Of a stretch of DNA of 12,449 bases, positions 5,435-12,449 are shown piece by piece. The notes under the pieces were generated by a model, which had not been told where the DNA came from, searched no databases, and saw only the letters and a program-made list of their open reading frames with translations. The translations under genes were made by a program, and so were the position numbers. Position 1 is the first letter of the stretch. Every line of letters begins with the position of its first letter. Source of the stretch: an uncultured Prevotella sp. GTDB taxonomy: Bacteria; Bacteroidota; Bacteroidia; Bacteroidales; Bacteroidaceae. The stretch spans positions 1 through 12,449 of the forward strand of contig CAJPPF010000056.1 of NCBI GenBank assembly GCA_905372445.1, written 5' to 3'.

Positions 5435-5473
5435 TCCTTTTCGATATATACTTATATATAAGAAAATGACGCA

Positions 5474-5530
5474 AGAGTGCATTCAAACATAGTTGCATAT
5501 ATGTTTGAATGCACTTTACTTTTTATCATT
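5474..5530 (+). terminator. Rho-independent terminator of rpmE2
   Basis: A perfect 16-bp stem, AGTGCATTCAAACATA (5476-5491) with TATGTTTGAATGCACT (5500-5515), extends to 18 bp with flanking pairs. The loop is 8 nt and a T-rich tail follows (TTTACTTTTTATC). It would isolate rpmE2 from trxB. Confidence 0.9.
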
Positions 5531-5594
5531 ATTTTCGTTTAATACGATTTGAGAATCACTCGAAACGACAAACCGAACCAAATACGATAAGACT

Positions 5595-6524
5595 ATGACA
5601 CATACAAAATGTTTGATTATAGGCAGTGGTCCTGCAGGATATACTGCTGCGATATATGCCGGACGTGCAAACCTCCATCCGGTGCAATACTGTGGCATGC
5701 AGACGGGTGGACAGCTCACACAGACCACAGAAGTAGAGAATTTCCCTGGCTATCCTCAGGGCATTGATGGCAATCAGATGATGTTCGACCTGCGTCAGCA
5801 GGCTGAGCGCTTCGGTGCAGACATACGCGACGGAATGATAACAAAGGTAGACTTCTCTTCACGTCCTTTCCATCTGTGGACAGACCTGGACGAGGAGATT
5901 GTAGCCGATACGGTGATTATTGCCACTGGCGCGTCAGCTAAATACCTCGGTCTTGACGACGAGAAGAAATACAACGGTCAGGGTGTTTCCGCATGTGCCA
6001 CCTGCGACGGATTCTTCTACCGCAATAAGACCGTAGCCGTAGTAGGCGGTGGCGACACAGCCTGCGAGGAAGCACTGTATCTGTCGCAGCTCTGCAGTAA
6101 GGTATATATGATTGTACGTAAGAACTATCTGCGCGCTTCCGACGTGATGCGCAAGCGTGTTGAAGACAACGAAAAGATAGAAGTTCTCTACGAGCACAAC
6201 ACTCTCGGACTCTATGGCGATAACGGCGTAGAGGGAGCACACCTCGTTAAACGTAAAGGTGAGCCTGACGAAGAAAAAGTGGACATCGCAATCGACGGTT
6301 TCTTCCTTGCCATTGGTCACACACCAAACACCGATGTCTTCGCTGATTTCATAGACCGCGACAGCACAGGATACATAAAGACAATAGCAGGCACGCCACG
6401 TACAAATGTCGAAGGCGTCTTCGCTGCCGGCGACTGTGCCGACCCTCACTATCGTCAGGCTATCGTTGCCGCAGGCTCAGGCTGCATGGCGGCTCTTGAG
6501 GCTGAGCGACTTCTGAATCAGTAA
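5595..6524 (+). CDS. trxB: Thioredoxin-disulfide reductase
   Basis: A 309-residue FAD enzyme that passes electrons from NADPH to thioredoxin in the cytoplasm, supporting peroxidases and ribonucleotide reductase. The FAD-binding GSGPAGYTAAIYAGRA lies at residues 10-25, the redox-active C134-A-T-C137-D next, then the NADPH-binding VVGGGDTACEEA near 146-157, and the C-terminal FAD motif 'GVFAAGDCADPHYRQ' near 275-289. Length and motif order are those of the low-molecular-weight TrxR family. No clean TTTG/TANNTTTG promoter was found in the 160-nt gap after rpmE2. The gene ends in tandem stops (TAATAA). Its last 48 bases overlap the convergent symporter gene, and its probable terminator lies inside that gene at 6654-6680. 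Confidence 0.97.
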   Translation: MTHTKCLIIGSGPAGYTAAIYAGRANLHPVQYCGMQTGGQLTQTTEVENFPGYPQGIDGNQMMFDLRQQAERFGADIRDGMITKVDFSSRPFHLWTDLDEEIVADTVIIATGASAKYLGLDDEKKYNGQGVSACATCDGFFYRNKTVAVVGGGDTACEEALYLSQLCSKVYMIVRKNYLRASDVMRKRVEDNEKIEVLYEHNTLGLYGDNGVEGAHLVKRKGEPDEEKVDIAIDGFFLAIGHTPNTDVFADFIDRDSTGYIKTIAGTPRTNVEGVFAAGDCADPHYRQAIVAAGSGCMAALEAERLLNQ

Positions 6525-7931
6525 TAAGCCCACGAAGGTTATGACACCGTTGACCATAAGCAGTTCATAACCAAAATTATAATCCCATTGGCTCGATGTG
6601 AACGAGTTCAAAAGGAAACAAAGCAATGGCGATAATACACATACCGCCCACACAAAGCCACCTCTCGGGGTGGCTTTTTTATTGCCCATGAATCGTGCAA
6701 AGACAAACAGCCCAAGCAGCGGACCGTAGGTATAGCCGCAGATGGTATATATCACATCGATGATATTCCTTGATCCTGCGGCATTCACAACAAGGATTAT
6801 CACACCGAAGACAATAGCCAAAACGACATGTGCCTTCTTTCGGAAAGCCTCATCATCAGCCTTACCACGTATATCAATGCAATATGACGTCGTCATTGAC
6901 GTCAGTGCCGAGTCTGCCGATGAGAAAGATGCTGCCACAATACCTATGGTAAACAGCACGACAACGCTCTCCCCCAGCCTACCCGACGCGGCAAACATCG
7001 GCAACAGTTCGTCGCCTGAGACGGGCATGGGCAGCCCTTCTTTCTGACAGAGCAACGACAAGAGTACACCGAGAAAGAGGAACAGCAGATTGACGGGCAC
7101 AAATGCCACGCCATAGGTACACATATCTTTCTGAGCATCGCGAAGGCTCTTGCATGTGAGGTTCTTCTGCATCATGTCCTGATCAAGACCCGTCATGACT
7201 ATGACAATGAAGATGCCAGACAGAAACTGCTTCCAGAAATACTGTTTGGAAACGGGGTCGTCGAACACAAACCAGCGCGAACGCTCATCGGCAACCACCG
7301 CCGTTACCGCCTGCGAGAATGACATATCAAGAGCACCGACCACCTTGGCAACTATCATCGTCAGCGCAGCAAACATACATACGGTTTGTAAGGTGTCGGT
7401 CCACACGAGGGTCTTGATGCCTCCCCTGCGAGTATATATCCATATGCAGAACACAAGTCCAACAACTGTAACGATGAACGGAATGCCAAGGTCGTCAAAT
7501 ACAAACCGCTGCAAAATCATGCAGACGACATAGAAACGCACTGCCGCACCGATCATCTTCGACACAAGAAAGAATGATGCACCGGTCTTATAGGCATCAC
7601 TACCAAGCCGTTGCTCGAGATATGAGTATATCGTTATGAGGTTATACTTATAATATATAGGTAACAGCACGAACGCCACGAGGACATAGCCAAGAATAAA
7701 TCCAAGGCATGTCTGCATATATGTCATGCCGATAGTGTTGACCATGCCCGGCACACTGACAAAGGTCACACCTGATATGCTTGCTCCGACCATGCCGAAA
7801 GCCACCATATACCATGGTGATTTACGCCCGGCACGAAAAAACACGTCATTGTCTGATCTTCTGCCCGTGATAATACGGCTATAGGCAATCAGCAAAAGGA
7901 AATAAACTAATATGGTAATTATAATGAGCAT
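6477..7931 (-). CDS. Sodium:solute symporter family protein (SSS)
   Basis: A 484-residue polytopic inner-membrane protein of the SSS family, which couples sodium entry to uptake of sugars, amino acids, carboxylates or sialic acid; the substrate is not readable here. It has about 12-13 hydrophobic segments. Family marks include RRSDNDVFFRAGRKSPWYMV (residues 24-43), GASISGVTFVSVPG near 49-62, 'YTRRGGIKTLVWTDTLQ' near 166-182, and the sodium-site helix S337-S338-A-D-S341-A-L with T344. It begins 40 nt after mfd on the same strand with no clear promoter between, so it is probably co-transcribed. Its last 16 codons overlap trxB, and codons about 85 from the end carry trxB's terminator hairpin on the opposite strand. 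Confidence 0.9.
   Translation of the reverse strand: MLIIITILVYFLLLIAYSRIITGRRSDNDVFFRAGRKSPWYMVAFGMVGASISGVTFVSVPGMVNTIGMTYMQTCLGFILGYVLVAFVLLPIYYKYNLITIYSYLEQRLGSDAYKTGASFFLVSKMIGAAVRFYVVCMILQRFVFDDLGIPFIVTVVGLVFCIWIYTRRGGIKTLVWTDTLQTVCMFAALTMIVAKVVGALDMSFSQAVTAVVADERSRWFVFDDPVSKQYFWKQFLSGIFIVIVMTGLDQDMMQKNLTCKSLRDAQKDMCTYGVAFVPVNLLFLFLGVLLSLLCQKEGLPMPVSGDELLPMFAASGRLGESVVVLFTIGIVAASFSSADSALTSMTTSYCIDIRGKADDEAFRKKAHVVLAIVFGVIILVVNAAGSRNIIDVIYTICGYTYGPLLGLFVFARFMGNKKATPRGGFVWAVCVLSPLLCFLLNSFTSSQWDYNFGYELLMVNGVITFVGLLLIQKSLSLKSRHAA
6654..6680 (+). terminator. Rho-independent terminator of trxB, inside the symporter gene
   Basis: A perfect 9-bp stem, AAAGCCACC (6654-6662) with GGTGGCTTT (6669-6677), has loop TCTCGG and is followed by TTT to 6680, giving six T in a row at 6675-6680. 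It lies 130 nt after the trxB stop on the plus strand. On the minus strand the tract after the stem is only CTTTGTG, so it should not stop symporter transcription. Confidence 0.8.
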
Positions 7932-7971
7932 ATTATTGGATTGAGTACTAAGTCGGAATCTGATAATCTAT

Positions 7972-10900
7972 TTATATCGAAAGCATTGCACGCAGAATCT
8001 TCACTGCCTCGCCGACGGAATCGACATCATTTATACGCAGTAGCCGTCGTCCGCTCACCTCCTTGAAGTCGCATCGGCGGGCATTATGTCCCACATAATC
8101 AAGTACATTGCCAAACGTGCGACTTTGATAGTAGGAACTCTGCGCGTTAGAAACGAACTGCATATTCATCACTCCCTTACGCAGCATGATCTTCTCGCAT
8201 CCCAACGATCGTCCCAGACGGCGCAACAAAACCACCTGCATGAGCTCTTCTCCCTCATGCGGCACAGGTCCGAAGCGGTCGACAAGCCGCTGACGGTAAG
8301 CGTCAAGTTCCTTATCGTCCTGAATATTATCAAGTTCGCGATACAACAGCATACGCTCCGATGCACCCGGTACATACTGATCGGGATAGTACATCTCAAG
8401 ATCGCTCTCCAAGGCACAGTCGTCAACAAACTCATCTGCATTAATATCATTACCCCGGGCAATCTCTTCGGCATAGAGATCCTGAAATTCATCGTTCTTC
8501 AGTTCAGTGACTGCCTGCGAAAGAATCTTCTGATACATCTCATATCCGAGGTCTTCCATGAATCCACTCTGCTCCGCACCAAGAAGATTTCCTGCCCCTC
8601 GTATGTCAAGATCCTGCATGGCAAGGGCGAAACCGGAGCCAAGATCAGAGAATGTCTCCAGCGCTTCCAGACGTCGTTTGGCATCGGGATTCAACGCGCT
8701 GAGCGGCGGAGAGAGCAGATAGCAGAACGCTTTTTTATTGGAACGGCCCACACGTCCACGCATCTGATGCAGGTCAGACAGTCCAAAGCGATGTGCGTCG
8801 TTGATGATTATGGTATTGGCATTAGGTATGTCGATGCCATTCTCTATGATAGTGGTAGAGACAAGTACGTCGTAATCATAGTCCATGAAACCTATTATAA
8901 TCTTCTCCAGTTCCTCCGGTCTCATCTGACCATGACCTATGGCGACCCTGCAGTCAGGTATGTGTTTTTTTATCAGTTCGGCAATAGCAGGTAGGTTTGA
9001 GATATGGTCGTTGACGAAATACACCTGTCCGTTGCGCGACATCTCAAAGTTAATGGCATCGCATATCACCTCATGACCGAAACTTGCCAATGTGGTCTGT
9101 ATAGGATAGCGGTTTGGCGGCGGTGTGCGCATGATACTCATATCGCGGGCTCCCATAAGCGAGAACTGCAGTGTGCGCGGTATAGGAGTGGCTGACATGG
9201 TGAGGGTATCGACGTTGGTTTTCAGCTTGCGCAGTTTTTCCTTTACCGCAACGCCGAACTTCTGTTCCTCGTCGATGATGAGTAGTCCTAAGTCGTGCCA
9301 TTTTACTGTCTTGCTGATCAGTTTATGCGTGCCGACGATAATCTCTATCTTGCCAGCTTCAAGGTCGGTAAGCACTTCCTTGGTACGCTTGGCACTTCTC
9401 GCACGTGAGAGGTATTCCACACGTACAGGCAGACCGTCGAGGCGCGACTTGAAAGTCTTGAAATGCTGAAAAGCAAGCACCGTCGTAGGTACGAGCACTG
9501 CTACCTGCTTTCCGTCGATAGCCGCCTTGAAGGCAGCACGTATGGCAACCTCTGTCTTGCCGAACCCTACATCGCCACATATAAGACGGTCCATAGGTCG
9601 AGCAGCCTCCATATCGGCTTTCACTTCCTGTGTTGCCTTAAGCTGGTCGGGCGTGTCCTCGTACAAGAACGAAGCCTCCAATTCCTGCTGCATGTAGCTA
9701 TCGGGAGCAAAGGCAAAACCTTTCTCATGACGGCGCTTGGCATAGAGCCTTATAAGATCGCGGGCTATATCCTTGATGCGTGTCTTCGTGCGTTCCTTAA
9801 GACGGTCCCACGCACCGGTTCCGAGGGTCGAAAGGCGCGGCGCCTCGCCAGCATCCTGACGGCGATACTTTGAGATTTTATAAAGAGAATGGATAGACAC
9901 ATCCACGATATCGCCACGCTGATAGATTATGCGTATCTCTTCGATATAGCCTTTCTCCGTCGGCTTGCGCACAAGACCGCCGAACTTACCTATGCCAAAG
10001 TCAACATGCACGAGGAAATCGCCGGGCTCGAGTTCCTGAAGTTCCTTCATCGTGAGTGCCATTTTCCCTGCACGTGCCTTGTCTGACTTGAGGTTATACT
10101 TATGGAAACGGTCGAATATCTGATGGTCAGTGAAATAACACGCCTTGGTGGAAGCGTCGACAAAGCCCTCGTGAATGGTTCCTTTTACGGCAATGAAGTC
10201 AACAGGCTGGCTCTCGTCGACGGCAAATATCTCTTTCAGTCGCTGATGTTGCTTCTCAGAGTCGGCGAGGATATAGAGTTTATAACCCTTTGAACGATAG
10301 TTGCTGAGGGTATGATGCAACAGTTCAAGGTTCTTATGGAAGAGCGGCTGTGGCTGAATATCAAACTCAAGACGCATCTGCGGTGTGCCATTTGTCTGCA
10401 CTCCATACTCCATACTACGCAGACCTGCAATGCTCTTCATGAAGCGCGCAGCGGAACAGAGTGAACTCTCTTTCCGCAACTCGTGGCGTATATGTTGCTG
10501 CTCTACCTCCGTTGCTCCCTCGAGTTTCTCTGCGATAGCCTGCTGTGAGAAACCATCGTTATATATTTGTTCTATCTTGTCGTGGATAAACAAAAGGTCG
10601 CGGGTGACGAGGATAGTATCGTCAGGAAGAAAGTCGGTCATAGGAATCTTCTCCTCCCGAAGCGCTGTCAACTCCGGCACAATCTTCACCTCGCGCTTTT
10701 TTTCCTTCGACAACTGATCGTCAACGCTGAATGTACGTATGGAATCTATTTCGTCGCCAAAGAAATCAAGCCGGTAAGGTAGCTCCGACGAATAGCTGTA
10801 GACATCGAGAATGCTGCCGCGCACAGCAAACTGCCCCGGCTCATACACATAGTCTGTGCGTACAAAACCAAATTCTGTCAGTTTCTTTTCAAGTTTTACG

Positions 10901-11367
10901 ATATCCAACTCCTGATGCGCGGTGAGGTTTATCATCTTCGCATCGAGCTGGCTCTTCGACACTACCAACTCCGCAAGTGCCATCGGATAACTTACTATTA
11001 TGCGTCCGCCGACGCCTTGCTCCGGTCGCGTAGAAGTCTTGGTGAGTGTCTCTGTGCGCAGTATCTCGTTGGCAGGGTCGTGCTGACCGTATTTCACGGC
11101 TCTCTTATATGACGAAGGAAAAAACTGTGCACGCTCCTCGCCTATCAGCCTGCAGATGTCATGATACATATATCCTGCCTCATCTTCATCCTGGGCTATG
11201 ACGAGCATCGCCTGTTCCACGTCCAACGAAGCGAGTGTCATTGGCACGGCTGACGCAACAAGTCCTTGAAGGAAGAATGTCTTTATGGAGTCGTCGCCTA
11301 TTTTCGCTTTAAGCGCCGCCACCCGTGGTGACAGCGCATATAAATCTCGTAGTTCTGATGTCTGCAT
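7972..11367 (-). CDS. mfd: Transcription-repair coupling factor Mfd
   Basis: A 1131-residue ATP-dependent translocase that removes stalled RNA polymerase from DNA lesions and recruits UvrA. The N-terminal ~330 residues are the UvrB-like region. The RNA polymerase-interacting CarD-like domain starts near residue 446 (LEPGDFLVHVDFGIGKF). Motor motifs follow: Walker A G598-D-V-G-F-G-K604-T605, DEEQ at 699-702, 'MSATPIPRTL', then 'STTIIENGIDIP' and 'HQMRGRVGRS' in the second helicase lobe. The C-terminal regulatory domain covers roughly the last 170 residues. Length is normal, with no frameshift. The ATG at 11367 begins MQTSELRDLYALSPRVAALK, typical of Bacteroidota Mfd. It lies 46-56 nt after the glycosyltransferase gene and 40 nt before the symporter, suggesting an operon. 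Confidence 0.97.
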   Translation of the reverse strand: MQTSELRDLYALSPRVAALKAKIGDDSIKTFFLQGLVASAVPMTLASLDVEQAMLVIAQDEDEAGYMYHDICRLIGEERAQFFPSSYKRAVKYGQHDPANEILRTETLTKTSTRPEQGVGGRIIVSYPMALAELVVSKSQLDAKMINLTAHQELDIVKLEKKLTEFGFVRTDYVYEPGQFAVRGSILDVYSYSSELPYRLDFFGDEIDSIRTFSVDDQLSKEKKREVKIVPELTALREEKIPMTDFLPDDTILVTRDLLFIHDKIEQIYNDGFSQQAIAEKLEGATEVEQQHIRHELRKESSLCSAARFMKSIAGLRSMEYGVQTNGTPQMRLEFDIQPQPLFHKNLELLHHTLSNYRSKGYKLYILADSEKQHQRLKEIFAVDESQPVDFIAVKGTIHEGFVDASTKACYFTDHQIFDRFHKYNLKSDKARAGKMALTMKELQELEPGDFLVHVDFGIGKFGGLVRKPTEKGYIEEIRIIYQRGDIVDVSIHSLYKISKYRRQDAGEAPRLSTLGTGAWDRLKERTKTRIKDIARDLIRLYAKRRHEKGFAFAPDSYMQQELEASFLYEDTPDQLKATQEVKADMEAARPMDRLICGDVGFGKTEVAIRAAFKAAIDGKQVAVLVPTTVLAFQHFKTFKSRLDGLPVRVEYLSRARSAKRTKEVLTDLEAGKIEIIVGTHKLISKTVKWHDLGLLIIDEEQKFGVAVKEKLRKLKTNVDTLTMSATPIPRTLQFSLMGARDMSIMRTPPPNRYPIQTTLASFGHEVICDAINFEMSRNGQVYFVNDHISNLPAIAELIKKHIPDCRVAIGHGQMRPEELEKIIIGFMDYDYDVLVSTTIIENGIDIPNANTIIINDAHRFGLSDLHQMRGRVGRSNKKAFCYLLSPPLSALNPDAKRRLEALETFSDLGSGFALAMQDLDIRGAGNLLGAEQSGFMEDLGYEMYQKILSQAVTELKNDEFQDLYAEEIARGNDINADEFVDDCALESDLEMYYPDQYVPGASERMLLYRELDNIQDDKELDAYRQRLVDRFGPVPHEGEELMQVVLLRRLGRSLGCEKIMLRKGVMNMQFVSNAQSSYYQSRTFGNVLDYVGHNARRCDFKEVSGRRLLRINDVDSVGEAVKILRAMLSI

Positions 11368-11413
11368 TGTGGCAGAGGTTATTTTGTGTTCTTGTTATAT
11401 AAGTCGGGCGTTT

Positions 11414-12157
11414 TCATTCTGCTATCTTCGGATACTTCCTCATCCAGCCGTCTAAACGGAGACGCATTACACCGAAAAAGGCTTCACCGAAAATACCACC
11501 CGACATTTTGCTTGTGCCTTCGCGGCGGTTGACAAATACAACGCTGACTTCCTTTATCCGGAAACCAATCTTATATGCAGTGTATTTCATTTCTATCTGG
11601 AAACCATAGCCTTTGAATCGTATCTTGTCGAGTTCTATCGTCTGCAACACGCGGCGCTTATAGCATTTGAACCCCGCGGTAGTGTCGTGTACCGTGAAGC
11701 CTGTCACAAAGCGGACATACTTAGAAGCGAAATATGACATCAGCACTCTGCCTATAGGCCAGTTGACCACATTGACACCTGTGACATAACGCGAACCAAT
11801 GGCAAGGTCGTAGCCCTCGTCGTGGCAAGTGCTGTAAAGTCGTGGAAGGTCATTAGGATCATGACTGAAGTCAGCGTCCATCTCGAAGATATATTCATAC
11901 TCTCTCTCCAACGCCCACTTGAAACCGCATATATAAGCAGTTCCAAGACCGAGTTTCCCACTGCGCTCAACGAGGAACAGGCTGTTCTCATACTCGCTTG
12001 CCATCAGATTCTTTACTATCTGTGCCGTGCCGTCAGGACTACCATCATCGATAATAAGGACGTGAAACTTCTTTTCCAGAGCAAAAACAGCACGGATTAT
12101 CTTCTCGATGTTTTCCTTTTCGTTGTAAGTAGGAATGATTACTATGCTATCAGACAT
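11414..12157 (-). CDS. Family 2 glycosyltransferase, polyprenyl-phosphate mannosyltransferase (Dpm1-like)
   Basis: A 247-residue GT2 enzyme resembling dolichyl/polyprenyl-phosphate mannosyltransferase, which moves a sugar (mannose in the best-known members) from a GDP-sugar to a lipid phosphate at the inner face of the membrane. Motifs counted from the ATG at 12157: P9-T-Y-N-E13, D37-D-G-S-P-D-G-T44, D94-A-D96-F-S-H-D-P (metal and nucleotide sugar), 'GSRY', 'DTTAGFKCYKR', 'KGYGFQIEMKY' and the late 'RREGTSKM'. There is no C-terminal membrane domain, as in the short Dpm1 class. A TTG two codons upstream (12163) is possible, but the ATG sits about 20 nt after the predicted transcript start and fits better. 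The sugar is inferred from family resemblance only. Confidence 0.87.
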   Translation of the reverse strand: MSDSIVIIPTYNEKENIEKIIRAVFALEKKFHVLIIDDGSPDGTAQIVKNLMASEYENSLFLVERSGKLGLGTAYICGFKWALEREYEYIFEMDADFSHDPNDLPRLYSTCHDEGYDLAIGSRYVTGVNVVNWPIGRVLMSYFASKYVRFVTGFTVHDTTAGFKCYKRRVLQTIELDKIRFKGYGFQIEMKYTAYKIGFRIKEVSVVFVNRREGTSKMSGGIFGEAFFGVMRLRLDGWMRKYPKIAE

Positions 12158-12179
12158 TTGCAAATATAATTATAATGTG

Positions 12180-12210
12180 CAAATATAAGTATTTTCCACC
12201 TATATACAAA
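12180..12210 (-). promoter_or_regulatory. Promoter of the glycosyltransferase-mfd-symporter unit
   Basis: A perfect -33 TTTG (12210-12207) and a perfect -7 TATATTTG (12187-12180) are separated by 19 nt on the minus strand. The expected start is near 12175, about 18 nt before the ATG at 12157. A second TATATTTG at 12168-12161 abuts the ATG but has no -33 at the right distance. Confidence 0.7.
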
Positions 12211-12449
12211 GTTATAAGCCGAAGAATTATGAAACGTTAATACAAGTATGTGTTCAATAATGGTTTAACACAAATCGTTCAATAGACTGCAATGACTTTT
12301 TATCCCACATAGGTTAATATACACGGTCTGATGATCGAGGTTTGGATATATTTCACCGCACACAGAGAATCTATCCGTAGCATCTCTGTAACAGTCTCAT
12401 TGTCAGTCGTTTGGAAAACACCCTATTTTGGTCGACCAAAATACCCTAT
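12211..12449. other. Non-coding end of window with repeat fragments
   Basis: No gene seen. A 14-mer TTTAACACAAATCG (12264-12277) is identical to the left end of the element at 2723, and GGTTAATAT follows at 12312-12320, so a decayed element end is likely. The window finishes with the palindrome at 12424-12443. Confidence 0.5.
12424..12443. repeat. Perfect 20-nt palindrome, possible start of a tandem array
   Basis: TATTTTGGTCGACCAAAATA is fully self-complementary. CCC precedes it and CCCTAT follows it, so a 23-nt unit (CCC plus the palindrome) begins to repeat just as the window ends. Whether more units follow cannot be seen. Confidence 0.6.

Noticed and set aside
5518..5551. Possible trxB promoter (TACTTTTT or TACGATTTG)
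   Set aside because: Neither fits TANNTTTG with a TTTG 19-21 nt upstream; the first overlaps the rpmE2 terminator tail.
5934..6449. A 171-codon minus-strand open frame
   Set aside because: Antisense to trxB motifs (CATC and NADPH site), Cys/Val-rich composition typical of a shadow frame.
8086..8994. A 302-codon plus-strand open frame
   Set aside because: It is entirely antisense to mfd, whose helicase motifs are intact there; the translated product looks like a shadow frame.
12161..12163. TTG start for the glycosyltransferase
   Set aside because: The in-frame ATG two codons later fits the GT2 N-terminus and promoter distance equally or better, and ATG is preferred.

Overview
The window looks like chromosomal DNA of a Bacteroidota member, most likely Prevotella/Segatella-like. 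Evidence: type B ribosomal protein L31, a Mfd and an SSS symporter of Bacteroidota style, AT-rich start-codon contexts without Shine-Dalgarno sequences, and several promoters of the Bacteroidota -33 TTTG / -7 TANNTTTG type with 19-20 nt spacing. The organism call is an inference from reading; no database was searched.

Layout. 1-241: a possible tail of an upstream frame, then a promoter. 242-685 (+): hotdog-fold acyl-CoA thioesterase. 686-1617: long non-coding stretch with a composite inverted-repeat element, four tandem 22-nt repeats, a terminator-like hairpin, the gpx promoter with two identical-pattern inverted repeats, and a ~200-nt leader. 1618-2711 (+): exported thiol glutathione peroxidase plus an OhrR-type MarR regulator, 5 nt apart. 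2712-3118: two short elements with inverted ends. 3119-3865 (-): ZIP metal transporter with its own promoter and a possible operator. 3866-4684: non-coding, with another copy of the repeat element. 4685-4885 (-): small Cys-rich protein, divergent from rpmE2 (5183-5434, +), which has a structured leader and a strong terminator. 5595-6524 (+): thioredoxin reductase, convergent with and overlapping a sodium:solute symporter (6477-7931, -). That symporter lies behind mfd (7972-11367, -) and a Dpm1-type glycosyltransferase (11414-12157, -); the three probably form one transcription unit read from a promoter at 12180-12210. 12211-12449: non-coding, ending in a perfect 20-nt palindrome.

The genes are mostly core housekeeping. 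A thiol-redox theme links glutathione peroxidase (which in bacteria is usually reduced by thioredoxin), a redox-sensing OhrR-like repressor and thioredoxin reductase. The window holds no CRISPR array, phage module, toxin system or biosynthetic cluster that I can support. The most unusual content is non-coding: a family of 140-210 bp elements with terminal inverted repeats placed mainly at the 3' sides of genes, a thioredoxin reductase terminator embedded inside the opposing symporter gene, a folded leader before rpmE2, and paired operator-like repeats at the peroxidase promoter.
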